NCBI RefSeq assembly: GCF_031344075.1
Contig: NZ_JAVJAN010000017.1
Location: forward strand, 10,280 to 74,279
Length of the DNA: 64,000 nt
Source of the DNA: Clostridium aquiflavi
Lineage (GTDB): Bacteria; Bacillota; Clostridia; Clostridiales; Clostridiaceae
Direction: 5' to 3'
The notes under the pieces are model-generated. The model was given only the letters and a program-made list of their open reading frames with translations. It searched no databases and was not told the origin of the DNA. Position numbers and translations under genes: made by a program. This document shows, one piece after another, positions 27,242 to 36,230 of the stretch; position 1 is the first letter of the stretch; every line of letters starts with the position of its first letter.

Positions 27242-29218
27242 CTAATCTTCTTGTTCAACAATTTTATAATAAGTTTTTGCTGTTATCATATAAACTAATA
27301 TATAAACTATAGCAAAAGTAATCATTGTTCCTAAAGTACATTGTAAAAATATACTTGTATTGCTTATTGCAAATAAAGCTAACATTTTTTTCATTACTTT
27401 GAAGGCAAAAACAATATGAATTACAGCTGTAACTAATGGTAAGAAAAATACCATTAATATTTGTTTACTAATAGTCCTTTTAACTTCTTCTTTACTCATA
27501 CCAACCTTTTGCATTATCTTAAATCTTTCACTATCATCATAGCCTTCTGAAATTTGCTTATAATAAATTATTAAAACTGTAGCCATTGTAAATAATAAAC
27601 CTAAAAACACACCTATAAATAAGAATCCACCATTAATTGTAAAAAGCTCTTGTCTATCAGTATAAATGCTAGTAAAGTCTCCCTTATACATTTCATTAAC
27701 CTTACTACTTATATCACTACAAAAATTCATAATATAATTTTTATCACCACTGACATCAAATGAGATGTTATATTTTATACTTTCTAAATCTTCATTAGTC
27801 ATATCTTTATATATATTTTTTAAAACATCACTATCCTTTACAACAATATAATAACCTTTTATTATAGCAGTATCTTGTTTATTTACGAATCTCAAACTAT
27901 TAAGTTCATCTTTTATTTTATATTCCTTTTGCCCAATGTTTATAGATTCTTCATTAAAAGTTCCTTCCTGCGAAAATATTAATACCTCATTATTTTCTAA
28001 AGAACTATCTTTTCCTTCAATTTGATTGTAATCTTTTAATGTTAACAAAGTTAAACCATATAATCTACTTATATTAGACATATCTTTTTGTGCAACTTCA
28101 AAAGCATCTCCATTTTTTATTGTCATCATTTCAATATAATTAAATGTAATCTTATTATCTAAATTTATATTATTATATTTTACTTCTTCATTTATCACAT
28201 AGTTAATGCTCTCTGCATTTTCATTTGCTCCATTGTCTATAGATATACTTATATCTTGAGGATATTTATCTCTAAGACTATCTTCCTGTCCAACATATAA
28301 ACATACTGTAGTAGATACTGTTAATAATACTGCTGTACTAAGTATACATATATTAGCAAGTCCTATCGCATTTTGCTTCATTCTATATATCATTCCTGAT
28401 ACTGAAATAAAGTTATTTGTCTTATAAAAAAACTTCTTATTCTTTTTTAATAATTTTAATAAAGCTATACTTCCAGCTCTAAAAGTACTGTATGTTCCAG
28501 CCATTACTAAAAGTACAGCTATAAAAAATAATTGAAGTGCTTCTACTGGAGATTTTACTGTAATTGCTATACCATAACCTATCATCAATTCAATAATTCC
28601 TGAAATAGCCAAGAATTTTGATGTTTTAGGCACTCTTTCTCCCTTTTCCCCACCTTTTAATAATTCTATAGGATTAGATATTTTAACTTGTATAAAATTC
28701 TTAATTAATATAACTATAAAAGTTATATTAAAAATCTTAACCGTAGAAATTATTGCTGGAATTGATATTGAAAAAGATAATGTAACTTTAAATTTCATTA
28801 AATTAAGCAATATTAAAAACAATAACTTGCTTATTAGAATTCCACCTATTAATCCTAACACTAAACTTATAACTGCTACTATTAGTGTTTCAAAAAAGAG
28901 TACTTTTGCAATATGTTTTTTTTCCATTCCAAGAATATTATAAAGCCCAATTTCTTTTTTTCTACGTTTTATTAAAAAACTATTAGTATAAAATAGAAAT
29001 ATTATAGAAAATATAGCTATTACATATGATGTAAATCCTAATAATGATTTTAATGCATAAGCACCTCTCATTGTGTCTAATCCTTTGTTTAATACCATAG
29101 ACTTCATAGTATAAAATGTAATTACTGCACAAATTGCCGCTATAATATAAGGAAAATAAGTCTTACCATTCTTCTTCAAATTAGTCAGAGCTAATTTAAA
29201 ATAAAATGAATTATTCAA
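27242..29218 (-). CDS. BceB-type ABC transporter permease
   Basis: A 658-residue FtsX-like permease of the bacitracin-resistance type. The N-terminal part has four helices in the first 160 residues; a pair near 230-250 and one at about 285-310; a large extracellular loop of about 200 residues (310-520); and three to four C-terminal helices. That loop is the hallmark of BceB transporters, which sense and remove peptide antibiotics from lipid II-cycle targets. The frame reaches GTG at 29227, but AGGAGG with 8-base spacing fits TTG at 29218, which overlaps the bceA stop by 8 bases (TTGAATAA). Forms one unit with the ATPase and the two-component system upstream. Confidence 0.9.
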   Translation of the reverse strand: MNNSFYFKLALTNLKKNGKTYFPYIIAAICAVITFYTMKSMVLNKGLDTMRGAYALKSLLGFTSYVIAIFSIIFLFYTNSFLIKRRKKEIGLYNILGMEKKHIAKVLFFETLIVAVISLVLGLIGGILISKLLFLILLNLMKFKVTLSFSISIPAIISTVKIFNITFIVILIKNFIQVKISNPIELLKGGEKGERVPKTSKFLAISGIIELMIGYGIAITVKSPVEALQLFFIAVLLVMAGTYSTFRAGSIALLKLLKKNKKFFYKTNNFISVSGMIYRMKQNAIGLANICILSTAVLLTVSTTVCLYVGQEDSLRDKYPQDISISIDNGANENAESINYVINEEVKYNNINLDNKITFNYIEMMTIKNGDAFEVAQKDMSNISRLYGLTLLTLKDYNQIEGKDSSLENNEVLIFSQEGTFNEESINIGQKEYKIKDELNSLRFVNKQDTAIIKGYYIVVKDSDVLKNIYKDMTNEDLESIKYNISFDVSGDKNYIMNFCSDISSKVNEMYKGDFTSIYTDRQELFTINGGFLFIGVFLGLLFTMATVLIIYYKQISEGYDDSERFKIMQKVGMSKEEVKRTISKQILMVFFLPLVTAVIHIVFAFKVMKKMLALFAISNTSIFLQCTLGTMITFAIVYILVYMITAKTYYKIVEQED

Positions 29219-29978
29219 TTTCAGCACCTCCTGTTGTTAAAACAGTAAGACTGTCTGAAATCTTTTGATACATCTCATCATTATTCATAGCGCCACGATA
29301 AATTTGATGAAAAAGCTTTCCATCCTTTATAAATAACACACGACTTGCATGACTAGCTGCTTTAGTGCTATGAGTAACCATTACTATTGTTTGACCTGCT
29401 TTATTTATATCTGAAAATAAATCTAATAGTTCAGTAGATGATTTTGAGTCCAATGCTCCTGTTGGTTCATCTGCTAATACTAATTTAGGATTTGTTATAA
29501 GTGCTCTTGCCACTGCTGCTCTTTGCTTTTGTCCTCCGGATACTTCATATGGATACTTTTCTAATAAATCTCTAATTCCTAATTTACTAGCAATTGGTTT
29601 TAATCTTTCATTCATCTCTTTATATTCTTTTCCTGATAATACTAAAGGTAAAAATATATTATCTTTTAATGAAAATGTATCTAATAAATTAAAATCTTGA
29701 AATACAAATCCTAAATGATTTCTACGAAAAGCAGAAATTTCTTTTTCTTTTATATTCACAATATTATTTCCTTCTAATAATACTTCACCATTAGTTGGTT
29801 TATCTAATGATGCTAATATATTAAGTAATGTAGTTTTTCCTGAACCTGATTCACCCATAATAGCAACATATTCTCCCTCTTCCACTGAAAATGAAATATC
29901 AGATAATGCCTCTACCTTATTTCCACCAAATCTTGTAGTATATATCTTCTTTAAATTTTTAACTTCTAATAATGCCAT
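29211..29978 (-). CDS. BceA-type ABC transporter ATPase
   Basis: A 255-residue ATPase with Walker A GESGSGKTT near residue 40, Q-loop FQDFNLL, signature VSGGQKQRAAVARAL and Walker B LVLADEPTGALD, ending with a C-terminal extension in which IYRGAMNNDEMYQKI is typical of BceA/MacB-like ATPases. It works with the permease encoded immediately downstream, overlapping it by 8 bases. GGAGG precedes the ATG. The four-gene module, regulator-kinase-ATPase-permease, is the classical Bce arrangement for detoxifying peptide antibiotics; the specific drug is not predictable. Confidence 0.93.
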   Translation of the reverse strand: MALLEVKNLKKIYTTRFGGNKVEALSDISFSVEEGEYVAIMGESGSGKTTLLNILASLDKPTNGEVLLEGNNIVNIKEKEISAFRRNHLGFVFQDFNLLDTFSLKDNIFLPLVLSGKEYKEMNERLKPIASKLGIRDLLEKYPYEVSGGQKQRAAVARALITNPKLVLADEPTGALDSKSSTELLDLFSDINKAGQTIVMVTHSTKAASHASRVLFIKDGKLFHQIYRGAMNNDEMYQKISDSLTVLTTGGAEIE

Positions 29979-30098
29979 TTATTATTACCTCCAAATATTT
30001 TTGATGTACCTTATTACAAATTAAGTATAATAAAAAAAGAAATGTACTGCCTTAACCTTGACTTACATTTCTCCTTTTAATCTTACAATTGTGTAAGG

Positions 30099-31115
30099 TT
30101 ACTCTACTTCAATATTTTTTCTTGAAAAATCAATAGCCACTTTTGTTCCTTTTCCTACTTCTGAAGTAATAAATATTTTATTAGAAAGGTTATTTAAAAT
30201 TTCTTTACATAAATATAACCCTATTCCCGTAGATTTTTTATTCATTCTGCCATTAAATCCTGTAAATCCTCTTTCAAATACCCTAAATATATCTTCCTCT
30301 TCTATTCCAATACCAGTATCTTTAATTATTAAAGTATCTTCTCTTTTCTTATCCATATAAATAGAAATTTTTCCTTCTCTTGTGTATTTTAATGCATTAG
30401 ATAAAATTTGTTCTAATACAAAACTAAGCCACTTTTCATCAGTAATCACTTTATAATCTATTTGTTCTAAATCTAATGAAATCTTCTTATTTATAAATAT
30501 CATAGAATGTTTTTTTACTACTTCATGAAGAATATTTTGTAACTCATACTCTTCTAAACGTAAATCACATGACATACTTTCTAATCTAAGATAATGAAGT
30601 ACCATTTCAACATATTGCTCTATTTTAAATACTTCTTGATCCATAATCTTTTTGTATTTACCAGAATCCATAGATTGCAAAATCATGTGCAATGCAGAAA
30701 TAGGAGTTTTTATTTGATGAACCCACATTGTATAATAATCTATCATTTCACTACGATTGTTATTAACTTTATGTTCTAACTCTACATTATTTTTATGTAA
30801 CGCTTTAATAATACTTCGATAGTCTTTTTCTATTAAACTCTTATTTCTAGGTAAATTATCTAACTTTTCTTCTACACCATTGAGAATATCTTTTAAATAT
30901 ATATGCTTATTATAAAACTTATGAAAATCATATACACTAAATAAAAAAGCTAATGTACAAGTTAATAGCATTGAATATAAGACTGGTTCTAATGATATAT
31001 GATACAAAAGATATACTGTAAAAAATATAAGTATAAATATAAAAAATACCAAAATAGTTTTTAACTTTTCTCTAATATAAGAATATATCATAAATAAAAT
31101 AGATTCTCTCTTCAT
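30099..31115 (-). CDS. BceS-type intramembrane-sensing histidine kinase
   Basis: A 338-residue kinase with two N-terminal membrane helices (about 20-37 and 45-62) and almost no extracellular loop, the BceS design in which the transporter does the sensing. The phospho-acceptor His is H133 in WVHQIKTP, and the ATPase domain has N-box LEQILSNALKY, DTGIGIEEED and GIGLYLCKEI. GTG at 31124 is in frame, but the ATG at 31115 lies after GGGTG and 1 base after the response-regulator stop, so I use it. Partner of the regulator encoded just upstream. Confidence 0.92.
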   Translation of the reverse strand: MKRESILFMIYSYIREKLKTILVFFIFILIFFTVYLLYHISLEPVLYSMLLTCTLAFLFSVYDFHKFYNKHIYLKDILNGVEEKLDNLPRNKSLIEKDYRSIIKALHKNNVELEHKVNNNRSEMIDYYTMWVHQIKTPISALHMILQSMDSGKYKKIMDQEVFKIEQYVEMVLHYLRLESMSCDLRLEEYELQNILHEVVKKHSMIFINKKISLDLEQIDYKVITDEKWLSFVLEQILSNALKYTREGKISIYMDKKREDTLIIKDTGIGIEEEDIFRVFERGFTGFNGRMNKKSTGIGLYLCKEILNNLSNKIFITSEVGKGTKVAIDFSRKNIEVE

Positions 31116-31116
31116 A

Positions 31117-31791
31117 TTAATCACCCACTATATATCCAATACCTTTTTTAGTTTTAATAAAATCCTTAAGTTCTATATCTTCTAACTTTTTTCTAAGTCT
31201 AGTAACATTAACAGTTAAAGTGTTATCATCAATAAAACTATCACTATTCCAAAGATGCCTCATAATATCGTCACGCGAAACAGTTTTATTTTTATTTTCT
31301 AAAAGTATTTGCAGTATCTTAAATTCATTTTTACTTAATTCTATTTTTTTATTATTATATGTAAGAGTTGTATCACCTAAGTTAAGAACAGCTCCATTAC
31401 TCTCTAAAATATTTGTCTGTCCTTGAAATGAATAAGTTCTTCTAATTAGAGCCTGTACCTTTGCAACTACTACATTTAAATCAAAAGGCTTAGCAATAAA
31501 ATCGTCTGCCCCCATATTTATAGCCATAATTAAATTCATATTATCACTTGCTGATGATGCAAAAATTATTGGAACTTTAGATATTCTTCTAATCTCTGTA
31601 CACCAATGAAATCCATTATAAAAAGGTAATGTAATATCTAATATTACTAATTGTGGATCATACTTAATAAAGTCTTCCATAACATTGTTAAAATCAGAAA
31701 TAATTTCTGCCTCATATCCCCATTTGCATAAATAATTTTTCAAAATACTTGCTATAGTTAGGTCATCTTCTACAATTAATATCTTATACAT
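31117..31791 (-). CDS. BceR-type response regulator
   Basis: A 224-residue OmpR-family regulator. The receiver domain has the acidic pair E8-D9/D10, phospho-acceptor D52 in LVILDITLP, and K102-type Lys in IAKPFD. The C-terminal winged helix (about 130-220) includes LSKNEFKILQILLENKNKTVSRDDI. The ATG at 31791 has GGAG upstream. It heads the operon regulator-kinase-bceA-bceB on the minus strand (about 70-120 base gaps only between the kinase and ATPase) and should activate the transporter genes when a peptide antibiotic is bound. Confidence 0.93.
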   Translation of the reverse strand: MYKILIVEDDLTIASILKNYLCKWGYEAEIISDFNNVMEDFIKYDPQLVILDITLPFYNGFHWCTEIRRISKVPIIFASSASDNMNLIMAINMGADDFIAKPFDLNVVVAKVQALIRRTYSFQGQTNILESNGAVLNLGDTTLTYNNKKIELSKNEFKILQILLENKNKTVSRDDIMRHLWNSDSFIDDNTLTVNVTRLRKKLEDIELKDFIKTKKGIGYIVGD

Positions 31792-31909
31792 TATGTCTAC
31801 TCCTATATCTTAAATTTTTTCTATTATTATTCTGTTAAATGCTCTAACATTTCCTAATTATACCTTATTATTAATAATAAGATAACTCTTTTCTAATCTA
31901 TTAATCAAT

Positions 31910-31958
31910 ATTAAATAAGAACTAGTAACATTAAGCATAATTTAAGTTACTAGTTCTT
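31910..31958 (-). terminator. Terminator downstream of the 118-residue unknown gene
   Basis: AAGAACTAGTAAC (31917-31929) pairs with GTTACTAGTTCTT (31946-31958) and T-rich sequence follows on the minus strand. Confidence 0.8.
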
Positions 31959-31969
31959 ATATAAGTTAT

Positions 31970-32326
31970 TTATTTTCTTTTCTTTTTAAATATTTTTCCT
32001 AATGCTTCAAAACAATTTATAAAATTAATGCTCTCTTTTGCATCTTTTATAGACTGTCTAAATTCTTCATCTCTATAGTTGCATTTTTCTGCTTTATAAA
32101 CATCTTTCCCATCAATAGAAACAGTAAAATTATATATATTATTCTTTCCATCTATTTTTATTGCTTCACCTTTTCTAAGTTGAATAATCAAATTAAATGT
32201 ATTTACTTTCTTATTATCTTTTGTAATTTCTTTTTGTTCAGATTTTAGTATTATCCCTATTTTAGCCCTACTTACATAGTGCTCTATATCCTTAATTACT
32301 TGTGAATTATATTTACTAAAGTCCAT
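31970..32326 (-). CDS. Small cytoplasmic protein of unknown function
   Basis: A 118-residue protein with no signal peptide or membrane segment. The middle has alternating beta-type sequence (NTFNLIIQLRKGEAIKI, IYNFTVSIDGKDVYK) and the C-terminus is helical and basic (LGKIFKKKRK). A longer frame from a TTG at 32341 includes the GGAGGGAG ribosome site, so the ATG at 32326, 7 bases after it, is the start. No family is recognised. It is monocistronic, with its own terminator, between the Bce module and a divergent secreted protein gene. Confidence 0.6.
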   Translation of the reverse strand: MDFSKYNSQVIKDIEHYVSRAKIGIILKSEQKEITKDNKKVNTFNLIIQLRKGEAIKIDGKNNIYNFTVSIDGKDVYKAEKCNYRDEEFRQSIKDAKESINFINCFEALGKIFKKKRK

Positions 32327-32571
32327 TGTAGCTCCCTCCAATCAATATTCTGTAAGTTATAACCTTTTTACAAATATATTCTGTTAAGTATATTTGTATT
32401 ACAGATATATGATATTAAAAAACTTCAATAGAAATATCGCTTTATTTTAAATATATCTATACTTTATTTATATATAATTTTTATCTGATTTGCATAGTTA
32501 TTTTAAAAATAATAGTAATAATATTATCTAAATAAAGAACACTACTAAGGAAAGGATGTGAAATATATATA

Positions 32572-32916
32572 ATGAAAAAATTACTTATTTTTATTTTTAT
32601 TATTTTTTGTATAATCATAAATACACCTTTAAAAGCCAGTGCATATAAAAGTGAACCAGTTCCTACTGCAAAAATTTACACTGAAGGTATATATCATTTT
32701 GATAAAAGTATTGGACAAAAAGTAACATTAAGATTAATCACACCTGAGAAACCAATAACTGTAATAATAATAGAAGATTCAAATGATAAATTAAAATACT
32801 ATTTTAATCTTAATAATAGTATTAATTTGACAAATGTATTCTTAAATATTCCAATAGATAAACATACTGTAATATTAAAAGGTGAAGGTCAACTTTCTCT
32901 TACATTTGAAGAATAA
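32572..32916 (+). CDS. Small secreted protein of unknown function
   Basis: A 114-residue protein with a signal peptide (MKKLLIFIFIIFCIIINTP, likely cut near ASA-YKS at about residue 24) and no further membrane helix. The mature part is about 90 residues and mostly beta-type, with KVTLRLITPEKPITVIIIED and a final GQLSLTFEE. No Cys lipobox is visible, so it should be released or wall-associated. AGGATG lies before the ATG, with long spacing. No family is recognised. A terminator shared with the convergent MarR gene follows. Confidence 0.6.
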   Translation: MKKLLIFIFIIFCIIINTPLKASAYKSEPVPTAKIYTEGIYHFDKSIGQKVTLRLITPEKPITVIIIEDSNDKLKYYFNLNNSINLTNVFLNIPIDKHTVILKGEGQLSLTFEE

Positions 32917-32935
32917 TTTTTATTAATCTAAAATA

Positions 32936-32985
32936 AAAAGCCGTTATGGACTAATGATATAACTCATTCCATAACAGCTTATTTT
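32936..32985. terminator. Bidirectional terminator
   Basis: AAAGCCGTTATGGA pairs imperfectly with TCCATAACAGCTT, with T-rich sequence on one side and A-rich on the other; it lies between the convergent secreted-protein and marR genes. Confidence 0.75.
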
Positions 32986-33035
32986 GTTTATATTACATAT
33001 ATATATTACATATATATATTACTCTTATAGTATTA

Positions 33036-33449
33036 TTATTTTATCCATCTCTTATTTAATAATTCTTTAAGCATTCTTATATTTTCCTCACCTAAAACAT
33101 CAGAAATTTCTTTTTCTATACTCTCCTTTAATTCTTTGCTTCTTCTACAATAATCTTTACCTTTCTCTGTTAGATCTGTATATTTATTATTGCTTTCATC
33201 TATTACAAATTTTAAGTATCCTCTTAGCTCTAATTTTTTAGCACATTTATACATGGCTTGACGAGATATATTAGCTTGCCTAGCAACTTCAGCAATAGAT
33301 ATCTTACCCATTTCAATTTTAGCTAAAAAAAGTGCTTCAGTATGAGAAATCTCCTCATCTTCTACAGCTTCCCATCTATCTTCCACTTCACGTCTGAGTA
33401 CAATATGTTTTTCGCTTATTAAATCTATTATATTTAAATTACTCTTCAT
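33036..33449 (-). CDS. MarR-type regulator
   Basis: A 137-residue winged-helix protein. The DNA-binding part (about 30-95) contains SHTEALFLAKIEMGKISIAEVARQ, a recognition helix in NISRQAMYKCAKKLELRGYL and a wing ending KYTDLTEKGKDY; the last 40 residues are a dimerisation helix. Upstream in-frame ATGs exist, but AAGGTG with 6-base spacing points to ATG at 33449. It is divergent from a DUF2798 gene and the gap holds two perfect copies of a 15-bp dyad flanking both promoters, so it probably represses both genes. Assignment to MarR rather than a TrmB-like family is by general shape. Confidence 0.85.
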   Translation of the reverse strand: MKSNLNIIDLISEKHIVLRREVEDRWEAVEDEEISHTEALFLAKIEMGKISIAEVARQANISRQAMYKCAKKLELRGYLKFVIDESNNKYTDLTEKGKDYCRRSKELKESIEKEISDVLGEENIRMLKELLNKRWIK

Positions 33450-33528
33450 CATTCTCACCTTATTCTTTATTTTCATATATTGTAACATATATTTTTCTGC
33501 ATTTCAGATTTAATAAGTACCGCACCGA

Positions 33529-33543
33529 GTCAACTAAGTTGAC
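33529..33543. promoter_or_regulatory. Operator copy 1 of the MarR/DUF2798 divergon
   Basis: GTCAACTAAGTTGAC, a 7-bp perfect dyad about a single base. Copy 2 at 33575 is its exact reverse complement. Copy 1 overlaps the -35 of the rightward promoter. Confidence 0.85.
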
Positions 33544-33567
33544 ACAACACAGAATAATTGTTATAAT
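33539..33567 (+). promoter_or_regulatory. Promoter of the DUF2798 gene
   Basis: TTGACA (33539-33544), 17-base spacer, TATAAT (33562-33567): both boxes match the consensus exactly. The -35 is within operator 1 and operator 2 begins 8 bases after the -10, at the likely transcription start. Confidence 0.9.
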
Positions 33568-33579
33568 TCATTTTGTCAA
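33551..33579 (-). promoter_or_regulatory. Promoter of the marR gene
   Basis: On the minus strand TTGACA (33574-33579), 17 bases, then TATTCT (33551-33556). The -35 overlaps operator 2. It thus mirrors the rightward promoter and overlaps it, so one regulator would shut both. Confidence 0.7.
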
Positions 33580-33589
33580 CTTAGTTGAC
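33575..33589. promoter_or_regulatory. Operator copy 2 of the MarR/DUF2798 divergon
   Basis: GTCAACTTAGTTGAC, the reverse complement of copy 1, centred 46 bp from it. It covers the minus-strand -35 and the start region of the rightward transcript. Confidence 0.85.
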
Positions 33590-33624
33590 TTTAAAAATAT
33601 TTAATATGGGGGAAAATTTTTATT

Positions 33625-34083
33625 ATGGGACAAACAAAATTACAAAAATTTATTTTTACTTTAATGATGTGCTTTGGTATGGTTTTAGGTATGACCATTT
33701 ATAATATGCTATTAAATGAAGGCTTTCATAGTCAATTCTTTAATAATCTTTTAAAAGATTTTTGGCTTGGATTTATTGTTGCACTTTTATTAGATGTGTT
33801 TATTGTCGGTAAAATTGCAAAACCAATTGCACTAAAAATTGTGAAACCTAATAACGAAACTAAACCAATTAAGGTTATATTAACTATCTCATCATGTATG
33901 GTAATAGGTATGGTGCTTTGTATGTCTATGTATGGTGCTATAACAGCTGTTGGCTTTAATAGTGGAGCATTAAAAATTTATCCATTATGTATTATTAGAA
34001 ACTTTATTATGGCATTACCTCTTAATATGCTTATTGTATCTCCAGTTGTAAGATTATCATTTAATAAAGTATTTTCTAATTAA
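33625..34083 (+). CDS. DUF2798-family membrane protein
   Basis: A 152-residue protein with four predicted transmembrane helices in two similar halves: KLQKFIFTLMMCFGMVLGMTIY... and KVILTISSCMVIGMVLCMSMYG..., each followed by a conserved FxxNLLKDFWLGFIVALLLD- or IIRNFIMALPLNMLI-type segment. This internal duplication is the sign of tandem DUF2798 repeats. Function is unknown. A GGGGG-rich site precedes the ATG. Its promoter lies between two MarR-type operators, so it is likely induced by a compound that releases the divergent regulator; a role in export or membrane stress would fit but is inference. Confidence 0.85.
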   Translation: MGQTKLQKFIFTLMMCFGMVLGMTIYNMLLNEGFHSQFFNNLLKDFWLGFIVALLLDVFIVGKIAKPIALKIVKPNNETKPIKVILTISSCMVIGMVLCMSMYGAITAVGFNSGALKIYPLCIIRNFIMALPLNMLIVSPVVRLSFNKVFSN

Positions 34084-34085
34084 TC

Positions 34086-34137
34086 AAAAAAGACTATTAC
34101 CATTTTATAATTAACAATAAATAGTAATAGCCTTTTT
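34086..34137. terminator. Bidirectional terminator
   Basis: AAAAGACTATTAC pairs with GTAATAGCCTTTT between the convergent DUF2798 and rubrerythrin genes, with T runs on the plus strand and A-rich on the left. Confidence 0.8.
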
Positions 34138-34150
34138 AGTTTAACAATCT

Positions 34151-34741
34151 TTATTCAAAAGGTGAATTTTTAAATGGAATAAAGAATCCTTTAGGATGCA
34201 CACAAACAGGGCATACTTCTGGTGCTTCTGTTCCTTCATAAATATATCCACAATTAGTACACATCCATTGTTCATTATTAATTTTCTTAAATAGATTCCC
34301 ATTTTCTAATTCATCCGCATATTTTTTGAATCTATTAGAATGAATTTTTTCGATTGAAGCTATCTTATCAAATAATGTTCCAATTTCATCAAATCCTTCT
34401 TCTCGTGCAATTTTTGCAAAACCACTATAAATATCATCATGTTCAGCTGCTTCATGCTTTTCTGCTGCTCTTAAAAGAACCAATGTACTTGTTTCTACTT
34501 CTGCTGGATACGCTGCTGTTATAGTAATGTCTTCTCCTGAAAATTCTTTTAATCTTTTCATAAATTCTTTTGCATGAGCTTTTTCTTGATTTGCTGTATA
34601 GTTAAATAAATCTTGTAAAATAGAATATCCTTCTTTCTTAGCCACTGATGCAGCAATGTTATATCTATTTCTTGCCTGACTTTCTCCCGCAAATGCTCTC
34701 ATTAAGTTTTCTTTAGTTTGACTTTCGTTAAAATTATTCAT
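34151..34741 (-). CDS. rbr: Rubrerythrin
   Basis: A 196-residue peroxide-scavenging di-iron protein. The ferritin-like domain has FAGESQARNRYNIAA, YTANQEKAHAKEFMK, EKHEAAEHDDIYSGFAKIAREEGF and IASIEKIHSNRF, which carry the Glu and His ligands. The C-terminal rubredoxin-like domain has CTNCGYIYEG and CPVCVHP. The frame extends upstream to 34786, but AAGGAGG at the right distance fixes the ATG at 34741. Compared with the protein at 10219 it is about 15 residues longer and clearly diverged, so the two are paralogues and not a recent duplication. Monocistronic. Confidence 0.95.
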   Translation of the reverse strand: MNNFNESQTKENLMRAFAGESQARNRYNIAASVAKKEGYSILQDLFNYTANQEKAHAKEFMKRLKEFSGEDITITAAYPAEVETSTLVLLRAAEKHEAAEHDDIYSGFAKIAREEGFDEIGTLFDKIASIEKIHSNRFKKYADELENGNLFKKINNEQWMCTNCGYIYEGTEAPEVCPVCVHPKGFFIPFKNSPFE

Positions 34742-34863
34742 AAATATATACCTCCTTGTATAATCTAGTTGTAATATTTTTAACATTCTTATTATTTGAA
34801 GATTAAAAATAATTATTCTTTACTTATGTAATAATAAAAATAAATGTATCAACAAAATTAAAA

Positions 34864-34912
34864 TGAGCCATCTCAGCTAATGATTTGAAAAATCATTCTA
34901 AGATAGCTCCTT
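34864..34912 (-). terminator. Terminator of the patatin gene
   Basis: GAGCCATCTCAG pairs with CTAAGATAGCTC (about 34865-34909) and TTTTAATTTT follows on the minus strand. Confidence 0.8.
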
Positions 34913-34969
34913 TTATTTTCATTGCTATTTCTTTAACTAAAATTATGCTCTAACTTCAAATACAGACTT

Positions 34970-35929
34970 TTATGCTGCATCTCTATAATTCTTGACATAC
35001 TTTCCAAAATCCCATTCTTTTAAGAATTTTTCAGTGCTATCATATCCAGATTTATATAATGCTAAACTCTTTTCTTTTGATAAGTCAAAATCTGTTGTAC
35101 TCACTCCAAGTGTTGGTATATCTATTGTTCTGACCAAATCCTTATCTCTAATATAATTATCTTCACTATTATGACTAAAAATGCAAGTGCTTAATACATC
35201 ATATGAATAGTATAAGAAATTAGTCTTACCTTGTGCTGTATAACTTAACTCATTCTCATCAAGGTTAAATCCAAATGTAGGATATTCTGGTTTACCTTCT
35301 GAATCAAATATCCATATAGGATAATTAGATAAAATTCCACCATCCACAATAAAATTAGTACCTTTATCAGTATTTAATTCTACTGGCTTAAAGAAGAATG
35401 GAATACTCATACTCATTCTTACAGCTTTTGATATTTCAAATTCCATAGGATCTATTCCATATTTTTTAAGATCATCAGGCAATATTAACATAGTGCTATT
35501 AGTTATATCAGCAGCAATTATTTTTAATCTTGACTTACCATTGACACATACATCCTTAAATTTAGTTTTTAATTTTGCTTTAAGAAGCTTGTCTATCCAT
35601 TTTTCAAAGTAATCTCCACTATAAAAACCTTTGTCTGTAAATAAATTGTACATATGAGATGCTTTTTCTAATATATTCCCAGTACTTAATATAGATATAT
35701 TTTTATCTAAGAAATTATTATAATCTGTATTAAGCATAATCTCTTTTACTTCTGCTGCTGTATATCCTACTGCTAAAAGTGCTGATATTATAGCTCCTGC
35801 TGATGTTCCTGCACATCTTTCTATTGAATATCCTTCCTCCTCAAGTTTAGCTATGGCTCCTACGAAAGCTACACCCTTTACTCCTCCGCCTTCAAATACA
35901 GCATCAAATTTCTTGTTATCATTATTCAT
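34970..35929 (-). CDS. Patatin-like phospholipase
   Basis: A 319-residue cytoplasmic protein of the patatin family. The oxyanion-hole motif GGGVKG is near residue 14-19, the nucleophile Ser is in GTSAG (about 41-45), and the catalytic Asp is in VDGGILSNYP (about 210). It therefore has both residues of the Ser-Asp dyad and should be an active lipid acyl hydrolase. AAGGG precedes the ATG at 35929, 9 bases away; an in-frame ATG at 35938 is too close. No signal peptide, so an internal lipid substrate. It is monocistronic. Confidence 0.9.
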   Translation of the reverse strand: MNNDNKKFDAVFEGGGVKGVAFVGAIAKLEEEGYSIERCAGTSAGAIISALLAVGYTAAEVKEIMLNTDYNNFLDKNISILSTGNILEKASHMYNLFTDKGFYSGDYFEKWIDKLLKAKLKTKFKDVCVNGKSRLKIIAADITNSTMLILPDDLKKYGIDPMEFEISKAVRMSMSIPFFFKPVELNTDKGTNFIVDGGILSNYPIWIFDSEGKPEYPTFGFNLDENELSYTAQGKTNFLYYSYDVLSTCIFSHNSEDNYIRDKDLVRTIDIPTLGVSTTDFDLSKEKSLALYKSGYDSTEKFLKEWDFGKYVKNYRDAA

Positions 35930-36163
35930 ATTTATCATCCCTTCTTATAAATTAAGTTTATTTTTGAAGATTTTTTCAATCGATTGTGTTGTCTTCTATA
36001 TACTAAAAGATCTCTTCAATTCAAAATGTAAACTTTAACTTATAAAAATTTTAAATATGAAATGTAATAACTTGTCATTTGTTTCATATACCTGATAAAC
36101 TCTTTTCGCTAATAGATAAATTACAGGTTGTTATTGGTCTTGATCTTGAGATTAAACGCAAAC

Positions 36164-36202
36164 AAAAAGATGCCCCATCCTCGCAAGATTAGCATCCTTT
36201 TT
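36164..36202. terminator. Bidirectional hairpin, terminator-like
   Basis: AAAAAGATGC (36164-36173) pairs with GCATCCTTTTT (36192-36202). T runs occur on both strands. It is about 200 bases upstream of the patatin gene start and no gene ends here. Confidence 0.55.
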
Positions 36203-36230
36203 GTTAATATATTCCGTTAAATCCAATATC

